From: Zygnema cylindricum
Lineage: Eukaryota; Streptophyta; Zygnematophyceae; Zygnematales; Zygnemataceae
Direction of reading: 5' to 3'
Length of the DNA stretch: 64,000 nucleotides
Assembly (NCBI GenBank): GCA_037447655.1
Contig: JBBHKE010000059.1
Span: 1-64,000, forward strand
Below are positions 54,065 to 64,000 of the stretch, in pieces (positions within the stretch are counted from its first letter, which is position 1; each line of letters opens with the position of its first letter). The translations under genes and the position numbers were made by a program. The notes beneath the pieces are model-generated. The model was given only the letters and a program-made list of their open reading frames with translations. It searched no databases and was not told where the DNA came from.

Positions 54065-55062
54065 TGAAACTCTGAGACCTCCATATGACCTCTAAGTAGG
54101 CAGCTCACACGAAGCCTCTAGGATAACCCTGACCCCTTTGTGTTTCAGCAAGAATAACTGCCACCCTGGCAGACAAAAACTCTAACCACCTTCACCCCTC
54201 TAAAGGTAAGACTCCCTTAAGTCTATAGCAAAAAGAATCTTTGAATTTGCTCCCCTGAGCAGTAAGTTATGAAGAGTCAAAGTTGACCTTTTGTACAGGA
54301 GCTCTCTGTGAGAGAGGGTCTAATCTATCAAAAGTTTCTAAGTCCTATCTCTCTCTAAAAATCTATCTACTGAAGTACGGCACCAATCATAAGAGTGTAT
54401 CGTACATAAAGGTACATGTGCCGATGTACTTTGTGTACGGCTATTGTACAACATGGCCAACAAGTCAACACATGTCATTTTTGGATTCATTCCCGGAATC
54501 CCCAGAGATGCCGAAATCCAATGTGATTGTGCCACGTGGCAATTGATGTGACGTCGACCATAAACCGCCGAAAACTCATTCCGCGATCTCGGCATGCTTC
54601 GTGGCCGTCCGATGAAGTCGGATTACAATCGTGGCCGTCATAAATACTTGCGCAATATTTGTTTCGGATGTTTCGTGGCCGTACATTACAACTGTATCTA
54701 TGTCTAAATATTCCGTTGAATGAAAATAGGCTACGTGTTAACATCTAAATAATTACGAAACCCTATATGTCCAACCATGATGTCAGACTAACTGCTAAGG
54801 CTACCGGCTATGTTGACAGACGGTAGGTACCAAGTTCAAATCCAGGGTCCGTCAATTTCTATTTTGGTAAATCTACCAAAATCTACAACCTGTAACTCTA
54901 TCTCTAATCAGCATAGGCAACCATGGCTCTAGCTCCCTCTTCAACCTTCAGTGACTACGACAAGTGTGGGAGCTGAAGAGATAAGTTAGAGGCAGACTCC
55001 CTCGGCTTCTTTTTGCATTTTGCAAAAACTAGAAAATACTAAAATAACCTTTTACTTCTACA
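54065..55062 (-). repeat. 5' LTR of copia G
   Basis: From TGTAGAAGTAAAAGG at 55,062 to ctcagagtttca at 54,065 (998 bp). The plus strand carries the tRNA-like block near 54,785-54,860 (agttcaaatcc at 54,833-54,843). Confidence 0.85.
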
Positions 55063-56947
55063 TTCACCTGCCTCTCCCTCTCCCTCTTCCTCGGCCCACT
55101 CCATCACCTCCTCAACCGGATGTGGGAAAAATACAGCGGGAGCTTTGGCTTTCGCCGCCTAAAAGGTGGTAATGGGCCACATATTTTCTTGAGATAGTGA
55201 CGGCAACTGGTCAAAGATAAATATGAAGCAACAAATATAAGATGTAACAACAAAGGTAGATGCGAAGGGAGGAAAAAGAGTGGCATTATTAGAGTTAAAG
55301 ACGAGTATATATAGGAAGGGAAGGGAATCTCTTGTGAAAAAAAGGAGGGAAAAGCTAGGCCAAAATTTGAACATTCAAAATTTTAAATCAAATATTTAGT
55401 TTGAAAGTCAAATATTTCGATTTTAAAAACAACACAGTTATAGCGAGAAAGTTTTAAAATTTGCGTCAGTTTTCATCGCGAGAGTATGTACGTGGTCACC
55501 AATGGACGTTTTTCATGAAAAAGGCGTGGGAAAACATGGCAGCTCATTGAATGTACGGATCTTTCTTGGAAAGGCAGCGGGTAAGACAGGCGTGTTGTGT
55601 TGCACCGTTAAAAAAGCCATAATGTTTGCGTGGATAAAAAATCGGACATGTGTAATCTTTGGCGGCCAATCACGTGACGTGAATTATTATTTGGTTGGTC
55701 ATTATGTACTTTTTGGTTCATTTTAGTGTCAACATTTACTCTAATACAGGACAAGTTGACGTTAATACAGGTGAGACGTCTGAAAGACAAATGAGGTAAC
55801 ACACTTATTACAATTAAGACATATATTAGCATACTTAACTCTAATAAAACTACCCAAAAGGGACGTTATTAGAATAGATGAGATACGGACGAACGGTACG
55901 ACCATACGTCCAAGTTACGCGTAGAAATGGTGTGGCATGTTAACCCTTTCCGTAAACGTTAAACAAAAAAAACTGTAATTAAACTTTACGTTCCGCGATA
56001 TAGCATTGACACGTAATCGCCGTAAAATTGTCTCATCGGTACGGATACTCGATTTGGCGCCGACGTACAATTTTTAAGATTGTGTACGGTTACATATATT
56101 AATGTGTATACTCGTACGGAGAATATTCCATTTTTGCTGTCCCCAAATTAGCGTAAACGCCGAAATTATAATAAACCTTTTTTTTCTAATTTTCAAATTC
56201 TTAATTAGCATCAATGACGGTATATTTACTTCCACACTATCTAAACTTTGACACTAATAACGATGCGCGGTGTACTGAATGTACGGAGGCATACCAGCCG
56301 TACGTAACCCGAATACTTCGTGATATGTCAGAATGAATAGATCTACACTAACACGTAATACACATAAGACAAAACATTGTTATAAATATTTACAAACCTT
56401 ACGAATTTAGTCAAACAAATCTGGGCCGTCCAAAATAAATATCATGTGATAAACGCGATTTTGCATCCCTCACCAAAAAGACCAAACTGACGGCGCCGCC
56501 GTCCATTGCTCTTTATCCTTGATGTCGTGTCGCGTGGTCACAAAAAATCCACTTGACGAAATGACGTCATCTCATCCAAATTAATCCGTACCGGCGGCGT
56601 CATTTTTCCATAAGTGCCGCTCACGGCCACTTCCAATTCGAAATCCGTTCGTCATCATAATGATTCCTACCTGCGGCGTTTCTTTTCAAAACATTCCAAA
56701 TCGGATCGCTTCGCGATCCGCCGTACATTTGACTTACACATTTCGTACCTTTTCACATGTTTGTTTGCGCCACTCAAATAGTTCCGTATGTCCCAAAACA
56801 ATTAGTACCATACTACCATTACTCCCCCAATCCGCAAATCCATTCGAACCTCCAGAGTAAATCCAAATATTACAACGTCCGTAAAACGTTTTCCACAACC
56901 GTAGACCATTAATCATTTTGGTACGCCTCTCATCTTTTACAATTTAT
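55063..56947. other. Unannotated stretch
   Basis: A CT-rich start (55,066-55,110), then AT-rich sequence. At 56,246-56,275 acactaataacgatgcgcgg then tgta resembles a single right end of the TA-flanked MITE family. At about 56,815-56,865 the minus strand shares ggaggttcgaatggattt with 32,612. No gene seen. Confidence 0.4.
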
Positions 56948-56955
56948 ATTATTTG

Positions 56956-57799
56956 TAGTGTTGGGTATCGAGGACCTTTTGTCGATATTTGATATATATC
57001 GAATTTCAGGTACCCGATAATCGATATATTGCTTCGATATATCGAAAATGAAAATATCGCGATGTATCGCCAATATGTCGCCAATATATCGTATCGACCA
57101 TATATCGAGGCATTAAAAAAAATGAAAATGAAAATTTTCACAGGTCTCCAAAGTCACGTGGCTTCCGGACAAGGTGACCGTAAAATCTTTGCCGACAAGA
57201 AATACGGTTTTTCAGCAGAGTGAAGGAGATCTTTGAGGTACATTGGCGCGGTACAGTTGCGAAGTACACGTACATAATAGGCAAGTACAGATTTTTGTAC
57301 GAAAATGGTCGGTTTTCAAATCTTTGACGATTTTAGAGATTTGATCGTCAACTTACAAGGAACCACTCAAATCAAAACACGTATGTAAAAACTTGTTTAC
57401 AGACGATATGCGATGTAACCGAGGCCTCTGTAATACATAAATGTTGTTGTCCGTACTATTACAGAAACCTCCTGGTGTAACCATACCCCAAATAAGTAAT
57501 TATATGAATTACAGAACAAGTATTTTTTCGTCGGTTACATTTTGCGGCGTCTACCTTTAAGTCACGTAACAAAAATCACGTCGTACGTGGCGTATCAGAA
57601 AATTAGTCTTTTTCGCTAAATTTACATATTATGTAGAAATATTAAATATTAAATTAAAAAAAATACTATATATTGCGATATATATCGCGATAATTAATAT
57701 TGATCTCGGTACGATATATCGAGGATTCTGCTCGATCGATATTCGACATATCGAATATCGAAATTATCGCGATATGAATTTACCCGATACCCAACACTA
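56956..57799. mobile_element. hAT-type MITE 1
   Basis: TIRs TAGTGTTGGGTATCG (56,956) and CGATACCCAACACTA (ending 57,799) are perfect over 15 bp. ATTATTTG lies on both sides (56,948-56,955 and 57,800-57,807), an exact 8-bp target duplication. The interior is rich in cgatatatcg palindromes and codes for nothing. TIR and duplication length place it with hAT. Confidence 0.9.
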
Positions 57800-57807
57800 A
57801 TTATTTG

Positions 57808-58074
57808 GTTTCACCTATAAAGGGTATCGTGCAATTTGTTGGGGATAAAAAACATATTACAAACGAGGATGGGGGTCATCAAAAAATATATTTTTTCACC
57901 TTGTTGACTTGACTGCGTAAGTGTGTGTTGTGTCATCTTCTAAGTATAAGTTATGCTTCACATAATGATGTGAGCAACCATTTGTAGTCTACTCAATTCT
58001 CCTCTCTATAGACGATATGATAATCAAGTGTCTAATGGTCTGTATGGACACACATTGGTGGGTGATATCGTTGG
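57808..58074. other. No feature seen
   Basis: AT-rich sequence between MITE 1 and the inverted-repeat complex. Confidence 0.4.
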
Positions 58075-58175
58075 CACTTGATGCGCTGACAATAAATTTG
58101 CAGCCCTAAATTTATGGATTTTCATAAACACAACAGAAAATGTTGTGCCTTTCAGTTCAATGAATTGCAAAACAT

Positions 58176-58216
<41 letters not shown>

Positions 58217-58619
58217 TAATGTTGTGTATCGGGTAAAAATATATTGCAATAAGTTCGATGTTCGATATATCGAATATCGATCGGTCAGAGGCCTCGATAT
58301 GGTACGGAAAATTGTACGGAAAACAGTTCGTAAGGTTACAAAAAAGATACAAAAAAATCGTAAGGTACCCCCCCCCCCCCCCCCCCCCGGGGGCCCCCCC
58401 CCTTGGGGGGGGGGGGGGGGGGGGAGGTTTTGGATTTTGTTTGACCTTGCTTCAACTTCGATATATCGTGGTAGAAAATATATTGAATTATCGGTCAATA
58501 TATCGCATAAATATCGTGATATTTCCCTTTTGATGTATCAAAGCGATACATCGATTATCGGGTACTCAAAATTAGGTACATATTGATTATCGGCTAGGGG
58601 CCTTTGATACACAACACTA
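58217..58619. mobile_element. hAT-type MITE 2
   Basis: TIRs TAATGTTGTGTATC (58,217) and GATACACAACACTA (ending 58,619) resemble MITE 1, and the interior again has cgatatatcg words. The left flank is atatatat; after the adjacent TA-type elements (to 59,382) the right flank is gtatatac, so a duplication within the microsatellite is possible but not exact. Confidence 0.7.
58367..58422. repeat. Poly-C/poly-G tract
   Basis: About 18 C, then gggggccccccccc, tt, and about 21 G, within MITE 2. The two runs can pair with each other or form quadruplex structures. The exact length is doubtful in any assembly. Confidence 0.85.
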
Positions 58620-58835
58620 CACCGCCAATCGTTATTAGCGTGTAAGTTTTTTTAGCGTATACGAATAATTAGCGTGGTTTACGGTAATTGGGAATTTGGA
58701 AATTTTCGAAGAAATCGTCTATTCTAATTAGGAATTAGGGTTTTTTTTTAAATAGTGTGGATAATTATATTTGAGAATAAAAAAAGAAAAGCGGGACGGA
58801 ATTAGCGTACACAACGCTAATAACGATTGGTGGTA
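58620..58835. mobile_element. TA-flanked MITE 3a
   Basis: Begins CACCGCCAATCGTTATTAGCG after TA (58,618-58,619) and ends CGATTGGTGGTA before TA (58,836-58,837). Its left arm is the inverse of the right arm of 3b. TIR with TA target fits the Tc1/mariner-pogo superfamily. Confidence 0.7.
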
Positions 58836-58842
58836 TACTGTA

Positions 58843-59380
58843 CACCGCCAATCGTTATTAGCGTTGTGTACGCTAATTCCGTCCCGCTTTTTTTTTTATT
58901 ATTCTCCATTAGTGCACTTCATTCTATTTTTTTCTTTATTCTATTTAGAGTTATTTTCAGTACGTTGTCTCTTAAATAGAGTGGTGTACGGTCAGTGTCA
59001 GACCGTACATAAATGTATCTTTTTAAGTTAAAAAGTACAATAAATTAGTTTTAGTAACCGTGGACGCATGAGAATGTGCGTTCTAAAAAGGATAAAAAAC
59101 CAGGTCGTAAAAAATCCCGCTCGCACATATTCGTCCGACAGCCGCGTTTCGACCGTGTGAATGTACGATTTGTGTGCGATTTGTCAGATTTGTACGGGGA
59201 CCTATATTAGTGTAAGCATGTTTGCGACCGACATTTTTTTTTTCAAAGATCCAAATTACCATAACCAAACAATTAGAATGTATGATTTTTTCCAAAATTT
59301 TCAAATTCTTAAATAGCGTACACCACGGTAATTATTTTTATACGCTAAAAAAACTTACACGCTAATAACGATTGGCGGTG
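58843..59380. mobile_element. TA-flanked MITE 3b
   Basis: CACCGCCAATCGTTATTAGCG at 58,843 and CGCTAATAACGATTGGCGGTG ending at 59,380, flanked by TA. Its left arm is the inverse of the right arm of 3a across a 3-base spacer (ctg plus TA), so the two elements meet end to end. Confidence 0.75.
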
Positions 59381-59518
59381 TAGTATATACACACAGTGTT
59401 GTACAATTTATTGATATGGAAGGCACAACATTTTCTGTTGTGTTTATAATTTTATATACATATACAAATTTACCCGTGTCGAATTCTCGAATGCATATGT
59501 TGTCAGCATCAAAATGTA

Positions 59519-60103
59519 CACTGCCAATCGTTATTAGCGTTTAAAAATTATTAGTGTTAAAAATGAATTCGCTTTATTAACGCCAATTTGAGTTTTTCAA
59601 GATTTCGAAAAAAAAAAGTAAACTCTAATTGATCCATAACGCTGATTTGGGTACAACGGATCAGCCATCAAGATCTTCACAGTCAAATAGGTACAAGTAC
59701 AAAATCTGACAAATCATAATCCGTCGCGTCATTTTACTTTAATTTATTCATAACTCTAATTTCAGTTTTCAGTCGTATAATTAATGCGCGATCAGGATAT
59801 CTACACTAAAATAGGTACAATATCATTCCGCCTTATATTGTGAGCGCAGTATTACGTGCTATCGCGATTATTTTAATCCATGTTTCGTAATTTTTCACTT
59901 AACAAAGTACCATTTTGTACGGAATGACACGTCCGTACACCACACTATTCAAGAAGATCATAAATTAAAATTATTAACGTTAATTTAGTAGAACCTTAAT
60001 TAACGTGAATAAAAAATTAGTGTTATTAATTCTATTTCAGGTTTTGGGGTCAAATTTTGGGGGTGCCGATATAGCGTTCAAACGCTAATAACGATTGGCG
60101 GTG
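59519..60103. mobile_element. TA-flanked MITE 4
   Basis: CACTGCCAATCGTTATTAGCG at 59,519 and CGCTAATAACGATTGGCGGTG ending at 60,103; TA on both sides (59,517-59,518 and 60,104-60,105). Non-coding, AT-rich interior. Confidence 0.82.
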
Positions 60104-60105
60104 TA

Positions 60106-60716
60106 GCAGATGCGAAAAAGTACGGTTTTCTTATTCTGTACCGAAATACAGTAGTCCAATGAAATGTACTCGATTTTTTCTTTTTTGTTAGAGCCGTATT
60201 TACTGGCGATCGACGCTAGAAATTTTTGGCCATCACTCGTCTCTGGATTTTTCAGAAATTGATATTTTCCAAAAGACATTTTTTGTAGTTTTTGAGAAAT
60301 TGTTATTTAAAGTTCAGATAATATATCCGTACAGGAAATGATGAGTATTGGCATGAGATGTTATCTGCAACCTACATTTTTTGTCGCAAAAACGTGTGGA
60401 GCCTTGTGGAACACTAAATCATACGCTGCCGTACATATTTGTTTTTGGATGTTTATCAGTCCGGCATGTTTCCCGGCATCGCGCCGCGACAACCATGCCG
60501 CAGAAGCGAGTAGGCGTGGGCCCGGAAACTGCCGGATTTACAAGCACCAAGAATTACATGGACAGTATCGTAGAATTTACTGCATTTTATGTGCTGGATC
60601 CTAGAACCGACAAAGACCTGTACGGTTAAATGGCGGAGCAATCTCTGAAGACGTACACCATCAATATTGCACAAAAGATGGGCAGCAGTACGATGCCGCC
60701 AGGAAATCGCCGGGTA
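60106..60716. other. Unassigned stretch, possible short exon
   Basis: 60,381-60,629 on the plus strand is open for 82 codons with less repetitive composition (GPETAGFTSTKNYMDSIVEF) and continues weakly as MAEQSLKTYTINIAQKMG. No family recognised. It may be a host exon or an old transposon; evidence is thin. Confidence 0.25.
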
Positions 60717-60719
60717 TTA

Positions 60720-61720
60720 GGGCACTTTCCCATGTAACCGAAACTTTAATCTTGTAACTTTGTTTCTAGCGAAGATTCTCCGTACATCTTTATGAGCATT
60801 CCGATGTAATCGCAAATAACTTGTTACTTCAAAAAGTGACAAGCGTAGACGTGTACGAAACACGTGACACATAAACGGTACACAAAATGTTGCGAAACTT
60901 CCACTCAATTTCGATTTCAAACGTCCACCCGCACGTTGAACAGTTTTTGTCACTTCGCTTTATCTGCACGCCACATTGTCGACGTGGAGGTATTGCAAAT
61001 GTTTAGGGTTTGTGATATTGTGACGTCACGCGCGTCACGCTCAACTATGACAGCGCCCACGTCACAATTTCTAAAACTTTCAGCCATGATTTTCCGATTG
61101 TTGTTTGTTGTCTTTTCCTACTCTACTTGCCATCAAAATACGCTCAAAGATAGTCAAAAGAAATCGTTTTCATAGATCTTTCATTTGATACCTTTCTTGC
61201 CTTTTTTCATTGCAAGAATTGTGAGATATACGCGTTAGTGGGAGAGGGAGAGAGAGAAAGGCGCTTTCATGGACTTCGCTTTTGCGAAATGGGGTCCCTT
61301 GGTCGAGACCCCTCCACTGCCTCTGTACGAAAAAAGGCGCATGGAAAAAAGTACGTACAGGCTGTAAACGTGCAGTGGATTTTTTTTTGACGAAAATTTT
61401 GTCAAAAACCTCCGACGCGTGCGAAATCATATGCAAATTCGCCCACGTCGTGGAACTTTATTTAAAATCACCTCTCGAGGTGATTTTATTAAAGTTTGAA
61501 GATGATCTGGAAGGACGCGAAAGTGGGTCGAAACTCGCTAAACGATAAACTGCATCGCGATAGACGACAAACTGCGGTACAGCTAAAGTTTTAATGGAAC
61601 GCAACTTGTACGGTGGTAATTTGAATTTTTGGGTACGGCTGCAGATTTTTTCCTTTTTTTCCAAGTTATAAAGGAAAACGACAGAAAATAACTGTAACTT
61701 TAGCACATGGGAAAGTGCCC
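60720..61720. mobile_element. Harbinger-type MITE, TSD TTA (H1)
   Basis: GGGCACTTTCCCATGT at 60,720 and ACATGGGAAAGTGCCC ending at 61,720 are perfect 16-bp TIRs. TTA precedes (60,717-60,719) and follows (61,721-61,723). G-rich TIR starts with a TTA/TWA target are typical of PIF/Harbinger. About 1.0 kb, no transposase seen. Confidence 0.88.
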
Positions 61721-61723
61721 TTA

Positions 61724-63249
61724 GGGTGCGTCTCTGTGTGCTTAAGGGAGCATCTCTATGTACTTCAAACTTAGAGAATTTACTTTGATTTTTAGCGCGG
61801 ATCCGGAGGACCCGGATTTGGGGTGTCCCTATGTGTACCAGACGAAACTGTCACTTAAGGGCGTGACGATTGTATACGTCGACAATACCCGTGACTATTG
61901 TATACGTCGACAATACCCGTGACGGCTGTCGACTGTGTACAATCTGTGATGATGCACCAAATTGTAAAAAAATGCTTTGAACGTCGCATAACCTTGCATG
62001 ACATTTGTATACTGCGTGAGAGAGGCGGCATGTGCGACTTGCTGGGCGCCCTCGGAGATTTCACACGATTTCGTCAAATGACATAGGAGTTTTCAGACCC
62101 CTGAATGGAAAAATCCGTACTGAACGAAACGCGACAAAACAAAACAAATTGTGTACTTTGGTAGACGCAAACGAACAAAACATAACGAATAGTGTACCTT
62201 TCACCGTCGCTTGAATTCGTTTGAAATTTTTGTAAAAAAATTTACATGTGCGAATACGTGTTCCTATTTGTTTTTGAAAAATACTTTGTTTTAAAACATA
62301 TCGGCCCTATATTTTAAAGAAAAGTTTGAAGATGACGTTTTTTGGCGTGGCCATGGGTCGAAGAACACAAGACGCCAACATGTAGTACATCTTAAATTCG
62401 ATGATGACGCAAAATGTACTTCTTTTTTTTTCTTTTTTTTTGTACGGTTTAAACCTACGCAGTACGGCTCTAAGTTTTACAGGAAAACAAATGAAAAAAA
62501 CCCTTACTTTGGCACACAAGACGCACCCTAAGTAAGGGTTTTTTTTCTGTCATTTTCCTGTAAAACTTAGAGACGTACCGCGTAAGTTTCAACCATACAA
62601 GAAAATAGAAAAAAAAGTACATTTTGCGTCATCATCGAATTTAAAATGTACTACATCTTGTCGTCTTGTGTTTTTCGATCCACAGCCATGCCAAAAAACG
62701 TCATCTTCAAACTTTTCTTTACAATACAGAGCAGATGTGTTTTAAAACAAAGTATTTTTTAAAAACAAACAGGAACACGTATTCACACGTGTATTTTTTT
62801 TTCAAAAATTTCAAACGAATTCAAGCGACGGCGGAAGGTACACTATTCGTTATGTTTTGTCCATATGTGTCCAACAAAGTACACAATTTGTTTTGTTTTG
62901 TCGCGTTTCGTTTAGTACGGACTTTTCCATTCTAGGGTCTGAAAATTCGAATGCTATTTGACGAAATCTTGAGAAATCTTTGAGGGAGCCCCAGCAAGTC
63001 CCACACGCCGCCTCTCACACGCAGCCTCGCATTCTCGCGACGTCCAAGGCAATTTTTACAATTTGGTGCGTCATCATTGATTGTACACTGTCGACAGCCG
63101 TCACGAGCATTGTCGACGTATACAATCGTCACGCCCTTCAGTGACAACTTCGTTTGGTACACATAGGGACACCCGAAATCCAGGTCCGCCGGAATACGCT
63201 AAAAAACAAAAAACAAATCTCTAAGTTTGAAGTACATTGAGACGCACCC
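61724..63249. mobile_element. Harbinger-type foldback element, TSD TTA (H2)
   Basis: GGGTGCGTCTC at 61,724 and GAGACGCACCC ending at 63,249, flanked by TTA (61,721-61,723, shared with H1, and 63,250-63,252). The halves are imperfect inverted copies of each other over about 750 bp: gtgtccctatgtgtacc at 61,823 faces ggtacacatagggacac at 63,157, meeting near 62,520. A third TIR-like agacgcaccctaa lies at the centre. Confidence 0.88.
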
Positions 63250-63450
63250 TTAAACACATGAAAAAGATCAGAAAATGTACGGTATCGTAGAGTTGTTTGT
63301 TAACTACAGTATAGTACTTGTAGTTTTTACAGAAATAATGTACTTCTATGGGTTTAGAGTTGCACATTTGTACCTCACTTCAGGTGTCGATAGTGTAGTA
63401 CCTCCGACGATTTGTGCCGATACGCATCCATGTGCAAAAGCAATTAAAAC

Positions 63451-63757
63451 CTTAGTTCAAAAGTAGGTGAAAATACGCCCATACAATATGCCTATTGTAT
63501 GCAAAACATACAATATGACCTTAAAACCCATATTGTATTTGGACCTATTCAGACCAATTAAAACATTCAGACCAAAATTTGGACCAATTAAAACATTCGA
63601 ACCAAAAAAAAATATTTACACCGTCAGATTCGGAAGATCGGACGGTCGCTGATCAAAGTAGCGATCTAAGACGATCACATGAAAAGCTCATGACACAACT
63701 TACGATAAAGGCGCCGACCAAAGGCGTACCATAAAAACGCCTACTTTTGAATTATGA
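63451..63757. mobile_element. hAT MITE derived from the 22.2-35.0 kb hAT family
   Basis: CTTAGTTCAAAAGTAGG at 63,451 and CCTACTTTTGAATTATG ending at 63,757, with ATTAAAAC on both sides (63,443-63,450 and 63,758-63,765). The left 80 bp match 22,201-22,280 and the right 220 bp match 34,785-35,011, so it is an internal-deletion derivative of that element. It has no coding capacity and would need its transposase. Confidence 0.9.
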
Positions 63758-63765
63758 TTAAAACA

Positions 63766-64000
63766 TTAAAAGAAATTTTTACAAAGACGCTCCACGCTGG
63801 CCTCGAAAGAGTACGTCAAGATTTGAGCTTGACGGCCAATGAGCAGTGACGTCCATTCGGTCGTTTCCGCTAAACCATCAGCCGTTAGGCATGGTTGTTT
63901 TCCATCGGCAAAATGTACATGACAACTTTTGCGCATTTCGCTTTGCTTAAGCGTATCTGCCCGTCCTATGCTTTAAGACAAGCTAGCCTTGTACGGTTGT
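63766..64000. other. No feature seen
   Basis: End of window; no coding or element end recognised. Confidence 0.4.

Larger units (their letters stand above)
52101..55062 (-). mobile_element. Ty1/copia element G, truncated in integrase
   Basis: 5' LTR (55,062 to 54,065), primer-site candidate (54,050-54,064), gag and protease, integrase up to 52,101, where homology stops in the middle of FLRE(DG). RT, RNase H and 3' LTR are absent. Confidence 0.85.
58075..59515. repeat. Outer imperfect inverted repeat enclosing nested MITEs
   Basis: 58,078-58,200 (cttgatgcgctgaca, aaacacaacagaaaatgttg, tgtgtgtatatat) is mirrored at 59,385-59,510 (tatatacacacagtg, caacattttctgttgtgttt, tgtcagcatcaa). The centre was a GT/AT microsatellite, into which MITE 2 and the TA-type elements inserted. 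Confidence 0.7.

Noticed and set aside
58152-58586. Pro- and Gly-rich open frames
   Set aside because: They are translations of the AT microsatellite and the poly-C/poly-G tract inside MITE 2.

Overview
This is nuclear DNA from a eukaryote with a large, repeat-rich genome. I recognise no host gene, rRNA gene or free-standing tRNA gene; almost everything identifiable is transposable-element sequence, much of it nested. GT-AG introns in a transposase, Ty1/copia elements, hAT, pogo, PIF/Harbinger-like and TA-flanked elements, a miniature LTR element primed by an initiator-Met-type binding site (TGGTATCGGAGCC), and a 10-N assembly gap all fit a plant or streptophyte alga. Other algae or oomycetes are not excluded: the pogo-type transposase recalls families I know from oomycetes. 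The species cannot be fixed from the sequence.

Layout. 0-3 kb: purine- and pyrimidine-rich low-complexity DNA. 3-7 kb: a decayed non-LTR retrotransposon on the minus strand, with N-terminal zinc finger, reverse transcriptase (RT), zinc knuckle and restriction-like endonuclease-type C terminus. Relatives lie on the plus strand at 7.9-8.3, 12.2-13.4 and 15.6-18.4 kb. 8.6-9.3 and 19.3-22.2 kb are two copies of an anonymous repeat. The second copy carries a 2.15-kb insertion with a GTATA target duplication: a gag-only copia derivative fused to a complete 515-bp TRIM whose LTRs each contain a tRNA-like gene with Pol III A and B boxes.

22.2-35.0 kb is one hAT element with 17-bp perfect terminal inverted repeats (TIRs) and an exact 8-bp target duplication. 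It is split by a copia element (25.4-34.6 kb), which is itself split by a 2.4-kb segment containing another copia fragment and the N gap. 35.0-36.2 kb is a diverged two-unit tandem repeat. 36.6-41.6 kb is a second copia family, apparently circularly permuted. 42.0-49.9 kb is a pogo/Tc1-like transposase pseudogene with two introns, split by a full-length copia (42.1-48.5 kb). 50.2-52.0 kb holds hairpin repeats, 52.1-55.1 kb a 3'-truncated copia, and 57-63.8 kb a cluster of miniature inverted-repeat elements (hAT-type, TA-type, TTA/Harbinger-type).

The elements interact. The full hAT at 22.2-35.0 kb and the 307-bp element at 63.45 kb share TIRs and subterminal sequence and look like an autonomous/non-autonomous pair. 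The TRIM encodes nothing and may borrow a copia machinery. Most copia copies have stops, frameshifts or lost catalytic residues and are dead. The most unusual item is the tRNA-bearing TRIM and its chimeric insertion; copia LTRs here also carry an antisense tRNA-like segment.
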